DNA from: Tetranychus cinnabarinus
Taxonomy: Eukaryota > Arthropoda > Arachnida > Trombidiformes > Tetranychidae
Assembly (NCBI GenBank): GCA_022266195.1
Contig: WHVY01000004.1
Coordinates: forward strand, 4,853,501 to 4,917,500
Length of the DNA: 64,000 bases
Reading direction: 5' to 3'
Shown here one piece after another: positions 1 to 13,000 of this stretch (position 1 is the stretch's first letter; the number at the start of each line of letters is the position of its first letter). A program made the translations under genes and the position numbers. The notes under the pieces were generated by a model, which was given only the letters and a program-made list of their open reading frames with translations, was not told the DNA's origin and did not search any database.

Positions 1-3000
1 AGGTGTTGAACTTGATCGAGAAGAACGAATTTAGCAGAAAAATAAGGGAATTCTGAATCTAAGTGGGAAATTCTTGGATTCAACAGTCAGGCTGATGAAC
101 TTGACAAGTGAAACCTGATGAAAAGATAGATGAATCTTTGACAAGAAAAAGTGTGAAAAGGAGAAAAGATTTGTCTATGAGATTGATACAATGAGCAAAA
201 TAATCTTGAGAAACTTTCTCTTCACAGAATCTTTATCTTCATCTTCATTTCGTTTGACCATTTTCTGTCTTTCAATGTTTTACATTCTTCTTTATCAGAG
301 GAAAAGTGCAGAGTAGAAGGGAGTCACAGGGAGTGAAAAGTGATAACAACATTTGGACAGTTTTATCGTATTCTAATCAAACTGTTATTCTTGCATATTG
401 GTCATTTATTTTACCTCTGATTTATTGAAAATCCTGATAATCAACTTGAACAGGAAGAGAAAGATGAAACTTGAAGATGGTAAATTGAAACAAAAGATAA
501 AGGTTCAAATTAAGAGTACAATGACAGGGATCAGCGTTTGGAGTCGAAATTGATGAGGCAAGTAGAGTACAAATTGACAGACAGATCATGCAGAACTTAC
601 TCTGATTGAGAAAGAATCGAAAAATAATTTCCATTTTTGCTATAAAACGTCTTATCGATAATAATTCACTTTCTTGTCAATTTCCTTCTTGTTCTGAAAT
701 GGACTTATTCTCTCATGCTATTTTTCCATATATGTGCCGAACTCAGACACAACTGATAAGCGCTTCAGATGATGTCAATTGCTCTTATTTGGAATACTGA
801 ATAAAGAAGAAACATTTTGACGCTAACAAATGAGAATCTTTTTAGAAACGTTTCCAAATATCAACAGTTAATCAATTCCAATAATGGATATGAAGATAAC
901 AAAGCGTAGTTAGAAAGAGAGGAATTTGATATTCTCATATCTGCATTCCGCATAATCTTTCTTATCATCACTTTCCATTTTCGCATAACCAATATCATTG
1001 AATCATTTCTTTTTTTCTCTGCTCATTTCCATACAAATCTAGATTATCTTCATCGCTCATTTCTCCCGCTCAGTTTATAAAGATGAGAAAATTACATTTT
1101 TTTCATTCTGATGAATATTATTATCATTATGATGACTTTTTTACACCAAGAAGTTTTGCCTCCATTTTCACGCTCAATTAGTTTCTTCACCCAGCGCAAG
1201 TTAATCAATATTTTTTTTTACTTCAAACTCACTCAATTTACAGATTAAGTTGATTACGAGTTCAAATTTGAAATTGATATCGACTGCTGAACAAAATCTT
1301 TCTCACATCTTGACGACTCTTAATTTCGCTCCAATACATAATTCAAAATATTTATTCATTCAAATTTGGCTCTGAAAAAGCGTCGAGTCAATTTGCTCTT
1401 TTGGTTACCAAAACTTTTGTCTCATTCTTGAGTTGCATCCGTTCATGAGTCAAACAGGATGTTGAAGTTAAACCAAGAAAATGGAATCATAGATGATAAG
1501 CTTAACTTTTGAATAAAATATTCATACTTGAATCAGAATTTCCATTTATGCAAAAGAATTTACCAACAAATAAAATTGATCAAAAGTGAAAACAATTTTG
1601 AATGAATCAGGAAAATTGTCTCGACATCCTCTTCAATCTGTAATATCTATCATGCCTTTTCCTTCCTCCACTCTTGTCACTGTCATTCATGTAAAAGACC
1701 CCATGAGAACTCGAAGATTCTTAAAAAATCCTTTGTTTTCACTCCATAACCTACGCAACTCCCAGTCAATCCAAAAAAGTTATGAGAGAAAATGGTTTTT
1801 GCAAAGTTGACAAACTTCTTACGAAATATTTGAAACGAAAACTGAGTCATGTCTGATTACCAGAGCATGGAAAAGCGAAGTAAAGATTCTCACTGAGCTT
1901 AGCAATTTTCAAAATTCACTTTTGATTTCTTGTAAAAAAAACTTTCAGAAAATCGAAAAAATAAATAAGTCAATTTCAAGGTCACGTCGATTCATGTGAT
2001 TAGGATTAGGATAAAAGTTCACTTTCGAGTCCAGATAATCATTTAAATTGAAACCTCACTGGACTTGCTGGGAGTGAAAAATATTGAAATGATATGCGCC
2101 AAGAAATTTTCGCACTCAATCCAACAAATAAAAATGCATTGTATCCAAAAAAAGGCGAATCAAAGTGGAATAATAAAGAACGAGAAAATAGACTATTTTG
2201 TATAAATGAATGCATAATAATAAAAAATATCAGGGATGTTGAAGTGTTCCACATTCATTAACTGCCTTTAGCAATATCAAACCTAAATGTGTTTTTGCTT
2301 TGTAAACTGTTGGGAGTTTATCTTTCTCATTAGGTTGATGTGAATGCACAGACACAAGGCTGTAAATATCGTTGCTGAGCGAAACAACTGATAGTAGAGA
2401 GCAAAAAAAAGAGGCGAAAACTAAGCAGAATATTTTGAATGAAAAAAAGGAAAAGAACAGCAAGTGAAAAGGAATAGAAAAAAAAGTTCAATGTTTATAT
2501 ATTTATTTAGACAGCAGCGAGAGTAAAAAGAAAGTGAAAAAGAGAATGGAATTGCAGAATGAATGCAAACTATTAAAAGGGGTTTCAGAGTGAGTTTCAA
2601 CATGATGCCATGGATTGTGAATATTTTATTCGTCTCATTGTTTTTGTCTCAACAGCAAATTGCTTACAAGTTGAGTTGTAAATGCTGCATCATCAGTTAT
2701 CATAGGAATGAAGAAAAAGCCAAAAAATGAATTGTTCATTGTGAATGAGGGAAATCGAGGCAAGAAACAATGGCAAAGATTTTGTTGGTACAGAAAATGA
2801 GGGAAAAAAAGACTTGAAAACAATACCAGATAGCATTCATTATGAAAAAGTAATAAAGAGCAAAAAGATTCTGAATGTTGAAGAGAAGGGAAGAGAAGCG
2901 AGAAAGAAAAGTTTAATAAACGTTGTTTGCTTTAATCTTTTTCAACCTCGTTTGTTTCCTACATCAATGGGAATATTCATTATTATGCTCAACATTCATG

Positions 3001-3815
3001 TATAATTAAGTCAGCATTTCAATTGGAAAGGTCAAAATGAACGGAGAAAATATTTTTTCATGGAATGAAAAAAACTTGTCATTCTTTTCAATTTCCACCA
3101 ATGTGCATGATATACTTTGGCTTGTTTAATGAACATTTAATTCAATCCAAAAATTGCTTTTTCTGTCACAAAACTTTTTTACTCCAACCATTTTTGGTTT
3201 CAAGTTTTACGCTTATGTTTACACTTTCAACTTGAACAAGTCAATTATCAAGATGATAGTTACACTGATTAATCATTGTAAATTAAGGTAAACACTGAAA
3301 GATTAACATATTATGCCATTAAAAAACATAGTTACTCTTTGGTTATTATCATTAAGGAAAGAATGAGGAAAAAAGTGAAATGAGGAATGAAAGGAATGAG
3401 GTGAAGGAATACCAACAAATCCCAGTTACATTGTTAAACTAGGAATTATCAAGATGGGAATTAATATATTACCTATAAAATAGATTGATAATCCATAAAG
3501 AAAAGAGGAAAAAATTGAGACTAAAGAGTTTGCGATTTGAGGTGAGGTTTGAGTATATGGAAGTGAAATGAAATTGATGAGGGAAAAAAAGAGTTTTGGG
3601 AGTGAAAAAAGATTAGAAAGATTCTTGTTGGAATCGTTACAATCATTAGAGTGAATAAGAGTAAAGTAAGAAGAGGAGTGAAAAAAAAGATGAACCACAT
3701 TATAACTTGGATGATACTTTGAGCATATTATACATTCATGATGGCAGTCAACCGGAAACAGAAATGCGAAAAAAGGTTTTCAAGAGTAAAAGAGACTCGA
3801 GTATGGTGAAGCGTG

Positions 3816-3840
3816 GAGAGTGAGAGTGAGAGTGAGAGTG
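3816..3840. repeat. (GAGAGT)n microsatellite
   Basis: About four perfect copies of the hexamer GAGAGT/GAGTGA lie within purine-rich DNA. It is a simple tandem repeat with no visible association with a gene. Confidence 0.8.
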
Positions 3841-4694
3841 CAAATAAGATGGAGAAAAGAGAATGAAAACTGTTAACGTTATAATGTGAACAGAATGTTT
3901 TCAACTGAGAAAATTATTTGCTTCATGTTTCTGTTCTCATTAAAAGCTGATAATTAAGGATTTGATTAGAGGTAAGTTAATGACTTTTAAGGTAAACACT
4001 TGGGAATTGTGAGGTTTTTAGAGACATTGTTTGACAAAAGGCTTTCTTTAATGCAAAAAGTATTCTCTTCGATCTTTCCTAAACCAACTATTCTCCAAGT
4101 TTACTCATTTATCCTTAACCTTTTATCCTTTTGCTTCAACTTGCGCTGCTCTTTCAGCTAAAGAGACTCCCAGAATCTATTGTAAATACAGTTTCATTGT
4201 AAAAACACCAAGAACTCATTATGACGTTGGTCACTGCACGTGTAGTTACAAGGGAATAAAGCTTGTTGGACAGATCAGTGAAAGTTGATTTAATGGCATC
4301 CCCGTGTCAGAAAACCTTTAAAACACTAATCTTCCATGGAGGAAATCGATCTGAAAAAAGTTACAGGCTCAAAGTTTGTCGAGTAAATCCCCAGGGGATT
4401 CGAATTTTGATCTGAGGGATTTTAAATCGGCATACTCTATTCAACACAAGCTTTCGATTGATATATTGTTCATTTTATTCTGAATCACAGACCTGACGAT
4501 TGTCCTTCTGAAATCATGGAAGTTAAAATGATTAGAAATCGCAGTATAAATAGAGATTTTAATTGAACTGAATTATGTAGGTGTAACTGATCAAGGATTC
4601 AAATCTGGAAGCAGTTTATTTCTACATTTTTTGTTTTCGCACAAATCGCAAAAGCTTCTGGCTGACCGGTTGTTCTATGATTGTGTCTGAGTGG

Positions 4695-4770
4695 CTACAT
4701 AATTAGCTGATAGTCAAGTGGTAGAGGGTTTGGTAGAGAAAGGTAGAGGTCGAAATTTCTGGCAGCTTGT
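4695..4770 (+). repeat. Weak tRNA-like fragment (possible SINE relic)
   Basis: The stretch AGTCAAGTGGTAGAG near 4712 resembles the D-arm/A box of a tRNA. AGGTCGAAATT near 4746 resembles a degenerate B box. The spacing between them (about 24 nt) is shorter than in a real tRNA and no acceptor stem forms. At best this is a decayed tRNA-derived repeat, and chance similarity is possible. Confidence 0.2.
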
Positions 4771-5041
4771 AGCTGACCAGGATAATTCATTGTATTAATA
4801 GGTGAATTGCGGCCTGTGTAGCATGATTGATACCATGTGATATCATTTCAATAAATATGGCTTATCGTTCAACAAACTGTTGAACTTTAATGTTTCGTCG
4901 GAGATGCGCTAAACAACTTGCATTGGAAAACAATCACATTGTTATCGCTTAACAGCATTTCAATACTGGGAGGCAAATGAGGGAGTTGTATTGTTCTTGG
5001 AGTGAATTTGTATAAATTGATTCAGAGTGAGTTTATCATCG

Positions 5042-5080
5042 AGATGATAATGATAATGACGATAATGATGATAATAATGA
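5042..5080. repeat. ATR trinucleotide-like simple repeat
   Basis: An imperfect GATAAT/GATGAT array of about 39 bp. A TA-rich run follows at about 5135-5160 and an (AAT)n run at about 5370-5384. Similar GAT/AAT arrays recur near 17840 and 37790, so they are background simple sequence of this genome. Confidence 0.7.
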
Positions 5081-8000
5081 TTCCAAGAGAAAGAATAAAT
5101 TGACTCTACTATAGAAATTATCATATAAATTTATATATATATATTATATTTATTTATATGATTCTCCCTGTTGGCTATTAATCTAGCTTAGTTATCATCA
5201 ATCAAGGGAACATAAATCAGGTTAACCAGGCTTTCTTGACAAGTTGTCTTTACGGACAAGATAAATATCAATTGCACGCAGTATTAAGCAAATAATAGAA
5301 AAAAAAGAAAGTGAATCTTTTCAGCATTAAGATGTTCATTTCGTTTCTTCTTTTATTTTCATCTCACAATAATAATAATAATAAACTTCTATTACTTTTC
5401 GCTAACTTTATTCTTCCCATTCGTCTATTTTTTCTCGTCTTTAATGCTTTTTTGTTTCACAGTTTTTCTCACATATCAGATTGAGCCTTTTATTACTCAC
5501 TTTGCTCATCAGGTAACTTTGTAATAATATTGTTTTTATTCATTCAAACAATAAAGTTTTCCAAGAATAAAATTCTAAATTCAATCCCTGAAGTCAATGC
5601 TGATTTCAATAGAGCCAATAATCGAAACAAGTGATAGCAGTTCGTTACATGGGACGCACGATTTTTTGAGATGATATAACGGTTCTAATTAGCTCAGAAT
5701 TCTTCTAATCAAGTTTAGAAGAATTCCACAGAAAACTTTTTAAAATTCGTTAGTTTTCTGATAATTTTTGATCTGAATCGCGTTACGTGAGTTTCCAGTT
5801 TTTTTGGATTTGCCAAAAAATTCGAAAAAAATGAACGATTTGCTTGATTGATACTAAGCATTCGAGTCAATAACCTTTTCCTTCCATTGGATGGATAACA
5901 AGTTGAATGGACAAGAATAGTATTTGTGTGAGTTAATGATACTAATGATGACAATAGTGGTGATATTGGATTATAATTGTTCAAATATAAGCCAATGAAG
6001 AAGAAGAAAACAGAAGACTGAATGAGATGAAGAATGAAATTTTGTTACAAGGAAATCAGAATGATGTTAATAATAAAAAACGCAACAAAAAAAGAGACGA
6101 GAAGAAAGTCAAAGGAAACGATCTGAGATAATCAGCAAGGAATGTCACAGATGATAACATTTTCCAATTGATTGGTTCGATTTATGGTTTGGAATGAAAT
6201 ATTGACCCATTGCTGGTAATCGTACATTAATAGATGAATACATGTGATCCATAATATTATTACCAAAAGCAAACCTAATTTAAGGGAAAGTCTTTCAATG
6301 GATTTGACAAAAAAAATTCAATTCAACTTTGGTTCACCTCAATTCATGTTCCCTTGATGGCTGTAAGAAACTTAGCTGGAAAAGAAGCAAAAGAAGCAAA
6401 AAGTGAGTTAACATTGAGAGAGAAAATGAAGCACAAAAAAAAGAAGAAGAAAAAAATCGAAACAAAAGAAGAACAAAATTTTGATTTGCAAAACTAAAGC
6501 CTTTAAAATGGTCAATCAACCAGAGAAAATGGTTTACAGCACAGATTTACATGATCCTAAGAGCATGGAGAGAAAAGATGAAAACGATGAGAAAACAATC
6601 GACTATTATTAGCTCAATGTCATTACTTTAAGTTGCAGTGAAATGTTGGTCAAAATGGCAAACCAATGTAAAGTAAATGTAATTGATTCAAGATTAAAGT
6701 TTTAAGAAGAAATAAAAAGGAAAGAAATGAGGAAAAAGTTGGACAAAATTTAAAACAGTTTCTCCAAGTTTACTCATCTACCTAACGAAAATGGTTCAAG
6801 TATAAAAATGTAAACTAAATCAAAGCATGGCAAGAATATTAATTTAAATGATCTTTCAATTTGCTTTCAAAAGAAGAGAAAAGAGAAAATGTTGGCAAAG
6901 ATTTCGAACAGTTTGGAAGATCGACGATAATGATGATGATGTTCATAAAGATGCAACCTTAAAATAGATGCATGCAAATATCGACAGAAATTCGAGATTT
7001 TCATTGAAAAGATTCCAATCCAAGTTATGCAGAGAGATTTTGATTTACGATCCTTTTTCGGCACTAATTGCTAATGTCCAAGAGCTGCAAGTGCAGCATC
7101 GAAGATTATTTTGTTTCAAGTTTATTCAAACATTTGACTTCAATTGAAGGCCAGTTTTGTAAGCTCGATTTTTCTTCCGATTGAATGGAATTCCATGTCA
7201 ATAAGAAGACAAGGTTTGATTATTTCAAGCTAACCAAGCAAGGCTTTGTAAATGTTAGAAAAGCTCATAAAATTTCTTGAATTTACTTATTCACAGCAAC
7301 ACATGAGTTCTGACAGAAAGGAAAGGTTCTTTTCATGTTACCTAACGAAAAGAGCTTTGATGTGTGAACTTTTCACCTTGCAAATGTTCTCAGCGAAGAA
7401 ATGGATTGAAATTGCTGGATAAATGGCACCCATGATTGGTGTACAATTTGATTCAATTTTCATTTACAGTTGAAAGGGTGGAATCCATGTTTACTCCAGG
7501 AAAATATGACGGAATGGATTGATAATAATCTATTTTCATAAGGTGTATCATTATTATCATCACTATTTGTTTTCCTCTTTTCTTTTGTTTTTACGTCATT
7601 CTTTTCTTGGTTCATATTCAGTGTTGCTTCATTTCACTTTTACTTTTTCTCCTTTTCTTTCCTTCTTCTTCTCTATATCATAATGATATACAAATAGAGA
7701 GAAAAGGGAAAGAAGCAGAGTTTCCGACAGGGTTGAGGAAAGAAACAAAAGAAGATGAAGAAAAGACTAAACAAATAGATTGTTTGTTTGCTCACTGAGA
7801 AAATACATATCGTTATGAATTCCCTGAGCTACTTCAATACATTTCGCTGTAATCTTTTTTTCCTTCTTTCTTTTCCTTCCATTCATGACTTTTAGTTTCA
7901 TGTTCAACATCACTTGTTCATCCGTTGACAAGTCAATCATGGGAATGCACTTTTTCAATTTGAGTTCAACTTTTTTTTCCTCGACTTTCTATAACCTTAC

Positions 8001-8753
8001 AAATTGACAATATCGAGTGTAAATGGAAAGAATAGAAATGGTTTAAACGCGTAGAAAAAATGGACTTTTGTTTTTTTTCTTGGATTGAACATTGGATTTT
8101 CTTGAAATTTACATGATTCAACACATGGTTTAACCCTTTTCTTTATTCTCAATTCTTTGTTTTCATCCATGTTAAATATTCATGATAATTGCAAAGGAAA
8201 ATAAACATTATTCATGTAAACAGAATCTGGATGAAACAGTGTTTACCTGAAAAGTTAATTGCTTACAAACTTGTTTTCTTGTTTTCATTATTTTCCATTT
8301 TACGTTATCACCATTGATTTTCTGTGGTCATCTGAGATTTCGTTTTTTGCTCACTGACTATTCTTGCATATTGTAATGAAATGGAAAGATTGTGTGAATA
8401 GTTTTCAATGAAATATTAACTAGTAAAATGCTAATTTATTTACTCTCTTTTCGTTTCCTTATCTTGCTACGAAAAACTTGATGAAACTTTATTGAACCTC
8501 ATTTACAGAAATAATCTGATTGTTTTACTCTTTACTTCAACAAATCAATTGCATGATCAATACTTAATAGTTTATCGTTACCTTGATGATTTTCAGTGAG
8601 AAAATACTTCTAATGATTTGCTGAATAAAAACATGAGATTAGATTGATGATAATCTGAGTTAAGCAGATTTTCTTCTAATCAATTATGAGTGTTAAACCA
8701 TTGAATGGTTTCTGTTCGTTTCTCAACATGAACTAAATCTAAAATCATTGAAC

Positions 8754-9236
8754 TGGGCGTTTTTAGCCTGTACGCCTGTTTTAATAATAAATGACGAGCA
8801 GTTGGCACTACAGGCTTGAACCATTAGCTTGCGCGAGTTGAAGAAATATAATTTCAAAATCTCAATGTCACTCATGGTCACTCAGTTTTAAAATAACCTC
8901 AAAATGACATTTGAAGGTCCTTTGCTAAGTGAATTTTTTCAGATTTATTGACGCTCTGTCATATGCTAAAAACACATACCGTTTCAAGATAAGCCGATTC
9001 CTCTCAAAATCAATTGATCAACTCAACAGTATGAAAATAGTCGTTCTGTTTAGCCAGTATGGTATGAGCATTTAGAAATCAACAATAAACCTGAAAAAAT
9101 TCACTTTCAGAAAATGACTTCCGAATGCTAATTAGAGATCAAATAAAGGAGTGACGCTGAATGACCTTGAGAGTTTGGAATTACGCTTCCTCTATGCGAG
9201 CAAGCTTATAATTCAAGTCTGTGATTTTTAGTACAT
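8754..9236. repeat. Foldback repeat family, copy A
   Basis: The block starts GGGCGTTTTTAGCCTGTACG and is an imperfect inverted repeat. The core AGTGAATTTTTTCAG followed by TTTATTG at about 8929-8951 returns inverted at about 9086-9107. The inner flanks (GACATTTGAAGGTC on the left, its diverged complement on the right) also pair. It shares ACAGACTTGAAT, AAGGTCAyTCA and TTTGAyCTCTAA words with copies B, C and D. It has no coding capacity and looks like an old, non-autonomous foldback element. Exact ends and target duplication are not visible. Confidence 0.6.
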
Positions 9237-9616
9237 ATTCGATGGATAAATTATCAGATAAAAATAACTTTTCTATTTTCTGCTCGTCATGAAACTTTGA
9301 TTATTGAATTTATTAACTTTTAGAATTTCAAGAAAATTATAAAAAATCTGAATTTCAATCTTAGATATTTCAATAAAAAGAGATTAAACAGTTTTATGAC
9401 GTATTGGAACATCTTCAAAAGAGAAATTTCGAAGTTGTATCCATGAAACCTGAAATAGGTATTATGTGAGCTCAATCATAGAAAATCTTATGATACTGGA
9501 CTTTAGAATGTATCATGCTTCTGATGAAAATTGATTTTTGCTAAATAAATGATTTGCACACATAAATATTGTTCAATTTTTCAGTTCAACTTCATTACAA
9601 TGAGATGAAAATTTTA
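9237..9616. other. Spacer between two foldback copies
   Basis: AT-rich noncoding DNA between copies A and B of the repeat. No gene, RNA motif or inverted repeat is seen. Confidence 0.5.
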
Positions 9617-10078
9617 TGCCGAGCGTTTCTCCCTTTCACGCCTGTTTGCAAGAATCAATCATGAACGGTTCATGTTACAGATCATAGACTTGAATGATAA
9701 GCTTCCGCAGCTTGAAAAACCATAAGTGTGAACGCGCAAGGTCACTCAAGATCAACCCGCTATTTGACCTCTAAATGGCGTTTGGAGTACATTTTTTAGA
9801 TTGATGCATGTTTTTGCATGTCAAAAACACTCACTGGTGGGAAGATAAAAAAATTTTCTTAAGACCAATTGTCAAACAGTACGGTACGAAATCACTGATA
9901 TCCTTTGACCAACATGAGTGATAATCTTTAAATTAACACTTACCTATTGAAAAAAATTCTATGAGAAAACGACCTCCAAATGTCATTTAGAGGTCAAATA
10001 GCGGTTTGATCTTGAGTGACCTTGAGCGTTCGTACTAATGGTTTTTTAATTTGCTCAGTGTTCAAGTCTGAGGTTAGT
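9617..10078. repeat. Foldback repeat family, copy B (best preserved)
   Basis: The left arm (about 9690-9800) contains AAGGTCACTCAAGATCAA and GCTATTTGACCTCTAAATG. The right arm (about 9965-10075) contains the reverse complement of both, plus GACTTGAACA at the outer edge matching the left-arm GACTTGAATG. Arms are about 110 bp with roughly 85-90% match by eye, around a centre of about 170 bp. Beyond the left arm lies a one-sided module, CACGCCTGTTTGCA...GTTACAG, shared with copies A, C and D. No protein is encoded. Confidence 0.65.
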
Positions 10079-13000
10079 AGCAGCAATGGTTTGATATTTA
10101 GGCCTGCCAACAGTCGTACAATGAAAAAAGTTCGGTGTAGCGTTTGCACTTTTTTATACTCTTCATAACGAATTTCAGAGTCTTGATTTGAAGGCCAGGG
10201 ACAAGTTTAGCTATCTTTTTGTCTTCCAAAAGATCCATCATCATATCACTGATTGTTAAAAAATAGGGCTTAATACGAAAAAAGTTCATGCAAATTCAAC
10301 GAGAACTTGCGATCAATCAATTGTCGAAATGACCGTTACCTATAGCACCAATCATTCGTGCATTATGAGGCAAATGAAGAAAAGGTAAATTTAGGAATTT
10401 TGATGAAATTGAATATTGGTTAAAATGATGATTTGGTAATGAAATTGTACCAGAAACAATTGATAAAAATGAATGTCTATTAGCTAAGTTGACCTGAAAA
10501 TAAACTTGAAATCACTTTGAATTGAAAAATATATTCAATAAGAAATCAAATTCGAAATTCAATTTATTACCAGAAAATCGAAACACTTCATTATTCGATG
10601 AAAAGTCCATTTCCATAAGGCAATATTACAAGCATAAATTTCTTTTGGAAATACTTTATTTTTCGTTTTTCCCTTCATTCGTCCATTCCATTTGTTCAAC
10701 TTTTAATAAAAAGTTGCATTGCAATTTTGCCAACATTTATTCCAAATCGATGTTCTCGGAAAATTTTTCAATAATTTTGTTTCATAGTTCATCTAATTCG
10801 AACCATTTTCAGTTTTCTCCAAATTTGATTGAAAAACTTGTCAAAAGTGCAATATTAGACAATGAAATGAATAGAAAAGGATGAATTTCCAAGAAAAAAA
10901 AAGGAAATTTGATTGAACCGAGTTGTGAAATTATGAGAACGAGAAAATCTGTAAACTCGGTGAATGAACCGTTTTACGTGATCATTAACTATTCTTGATT
11001 ATCTTCATCATCAGCGTCAACAGAAAAAGTAAATAAATATATCAATCGAGAATTTCATTTTTCATATTTTTTTCTTTTCTTCATTCTCACTTCTCTTCTA
11101 TCCATCAAATCTTTAATGGTTCTCACACTTCAATATTTTGTCTTATTTTATTTCCATCAATTTAACATCTAAATGATAAGGTATGATAAGATGGAAAGGG
11201 AATGAGATGAGAAAGAGATGAGAAAAGATGACAATTTGAAGCATCGACTGTTCACATGTGAGAATTGAAAGGAAAAAGTTTCTCAAAATTGGAATGAAAT
11301 GATCTGAATAGTTTTTTCTTCTCTTCTCAATTTGATTCCATTTCTTGCAGAGTTTTGCAGAAAATAAGTGGAGAAGATAAAAAAGAGAAGATTGAAGACA
11401 AGTTGAGTTGGAAAAAGTGATGTGATGAGCAAGAGTGAAAATGATGAACTTGGAATGAAAAGTTTGTATTAATAGTGAGAAAAGAAGATTTTCTTTCTTG
11501 TTTCAAATTTACATGTATTATTGTACTGAATTGTAAAGAATGGAAAATGTGATATTTTTATTTTCTTCACTCCATCAAAGATCAACATTTAGCTGTAAAT
11601 ATTTATACTTTATTCACAATTGCATTACTATTAATAGATTTGTAAATCATCGATTAAACTGGATCAAAGTACAAGTGAAACTTTACATGGACATTGTAAA
11701 TTGACATCGGTTTCAGTAGAACCGTCTTGAAGCTCTATTTGTACAAAAATGCCTGAGATAACCAATAATACTCGGTTTTGTCAGCTCGATGAAACAAGGC
11801 TTCAGTTAATCAAGTCTGATTAGCTATTCTATCAGCTAATTTTTGTGTCTAAAAATAAATTCCAAATGTAAATATCACAATGGGTATTGAACAGTGAACA
11901 TTGAATCGTGGCTAACTTTTGCGATTCCTTTTAGCTACAACTAACTTACCTAGTGAATTGAAATTTTCCTGACCGTTTCTCTGATAATTATTTGTTACAT
12001 TTCAAGACAAAGATCATTTTTTTATAAATCTCTCTTGACGATGCTAGAAATTTGATGCAATCTCACAAGTCAGATTATAGCTATTAGTGGTTCTTGAGCT
12101 ATCAGTCACCAATTTTACATGAATTGAAATTGATCAAAAATTGAAAATAGTTTTGCATTTCATTTTACAAGGTTGAAGGTACTGTTCACCAAACTTGAAT
12201 TATTGGCATTCGGATTAAATTGGAATTGAGAATTTTCTGGAATTGATTATGTGTGTGCGATTATTGTTTTAATCGGAAAGGTTTAATTGATTTCCTTGAG
12301 CAAACTCTGTTATTAATTTGGTTAGTTAGCTGCAAATCATGATGAGATTAAAAGTATCTACTAATGAAATAAAATATTCATGCATGTTACTAATGATGAT
12401 GGGTTGAAATTTTTACTCAATTAATCTAGAATTTATGAAATGAAAAATGATGATAAGTTGATGAACAAAACTAGTAATATAAAGAGAAATAAAGTCGACT
12501 CATTTTGATAGAGTTGGTTCAATATGAACAAAAGCACAAGATAAATTGTCGGTCAATTTAGGTTAAATTCATTTGAGATTCGTGTTCATTTCAGTCTATT
12601 TCTTTTGCATCTTCATCTCTCACAAACTGTCAGTAAACTTGTAAAACTAACAAACTTTCTCAAAGCCCAAGCATGGTGAATATGATAGAGTGATCCAAAC
12701 AAGATGACCAACTAATGGAGATAAAGAGAGTGAAAACTAGTTGAAGTTGTCAACATTGATTTACTTTTGATGTGAATGGTATTGTTTCAGTCAACATTAT
12801 CTCATTCTTTTCAGAGTCATTATCACAATTATCAATATCATCACCATGCAAAACATGTTCATATACATTTCATTCATTACCATCATCAACATAATCACAA
12901 TGGTTGCAAGAAAAAGGAAAGAATGATAAGAGAAAAAGAGAATAAAAAGAAAGTGCGAAAAGACGTGAAAAAAGTTCAAAGTTATGAATAAAAGTAAAGG

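Larger units (their letters stand above)
1..8753. other. AT-rich noncoding stretch, no gene recognised
   Basis: No open reading frame here has the composition or motifs of a known protein. The open frames are short and low in complexity. The DNA is rich in alternating purine and pyrimidine runs, with homopolymers and small microsatellites. CTGGGAG/CTCCCAG words occur at 1759, 2068, 4167 and 4966. If the minus-strand exon at 39212 is real, this could be its distant intron; otherwise it is intergenic. Confidence 0.6.

Noticed and set aside
422..589. Minus-strand short frame with a signal-peptide-like start and Cys residues
   Set aside because: The hydrophobic start is short, the remainder is a low-complexity Phe/Leu-rich translation, and no convincing splice context or second exon was seen.
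10522..10884. 120-codon open frame on the plus strand
   Set aside because: No domain, Asn/Ser/Phe-rich, base composition as in neighbouring noncoding DNA. Frames of this length are expected by chance in 64 kb.
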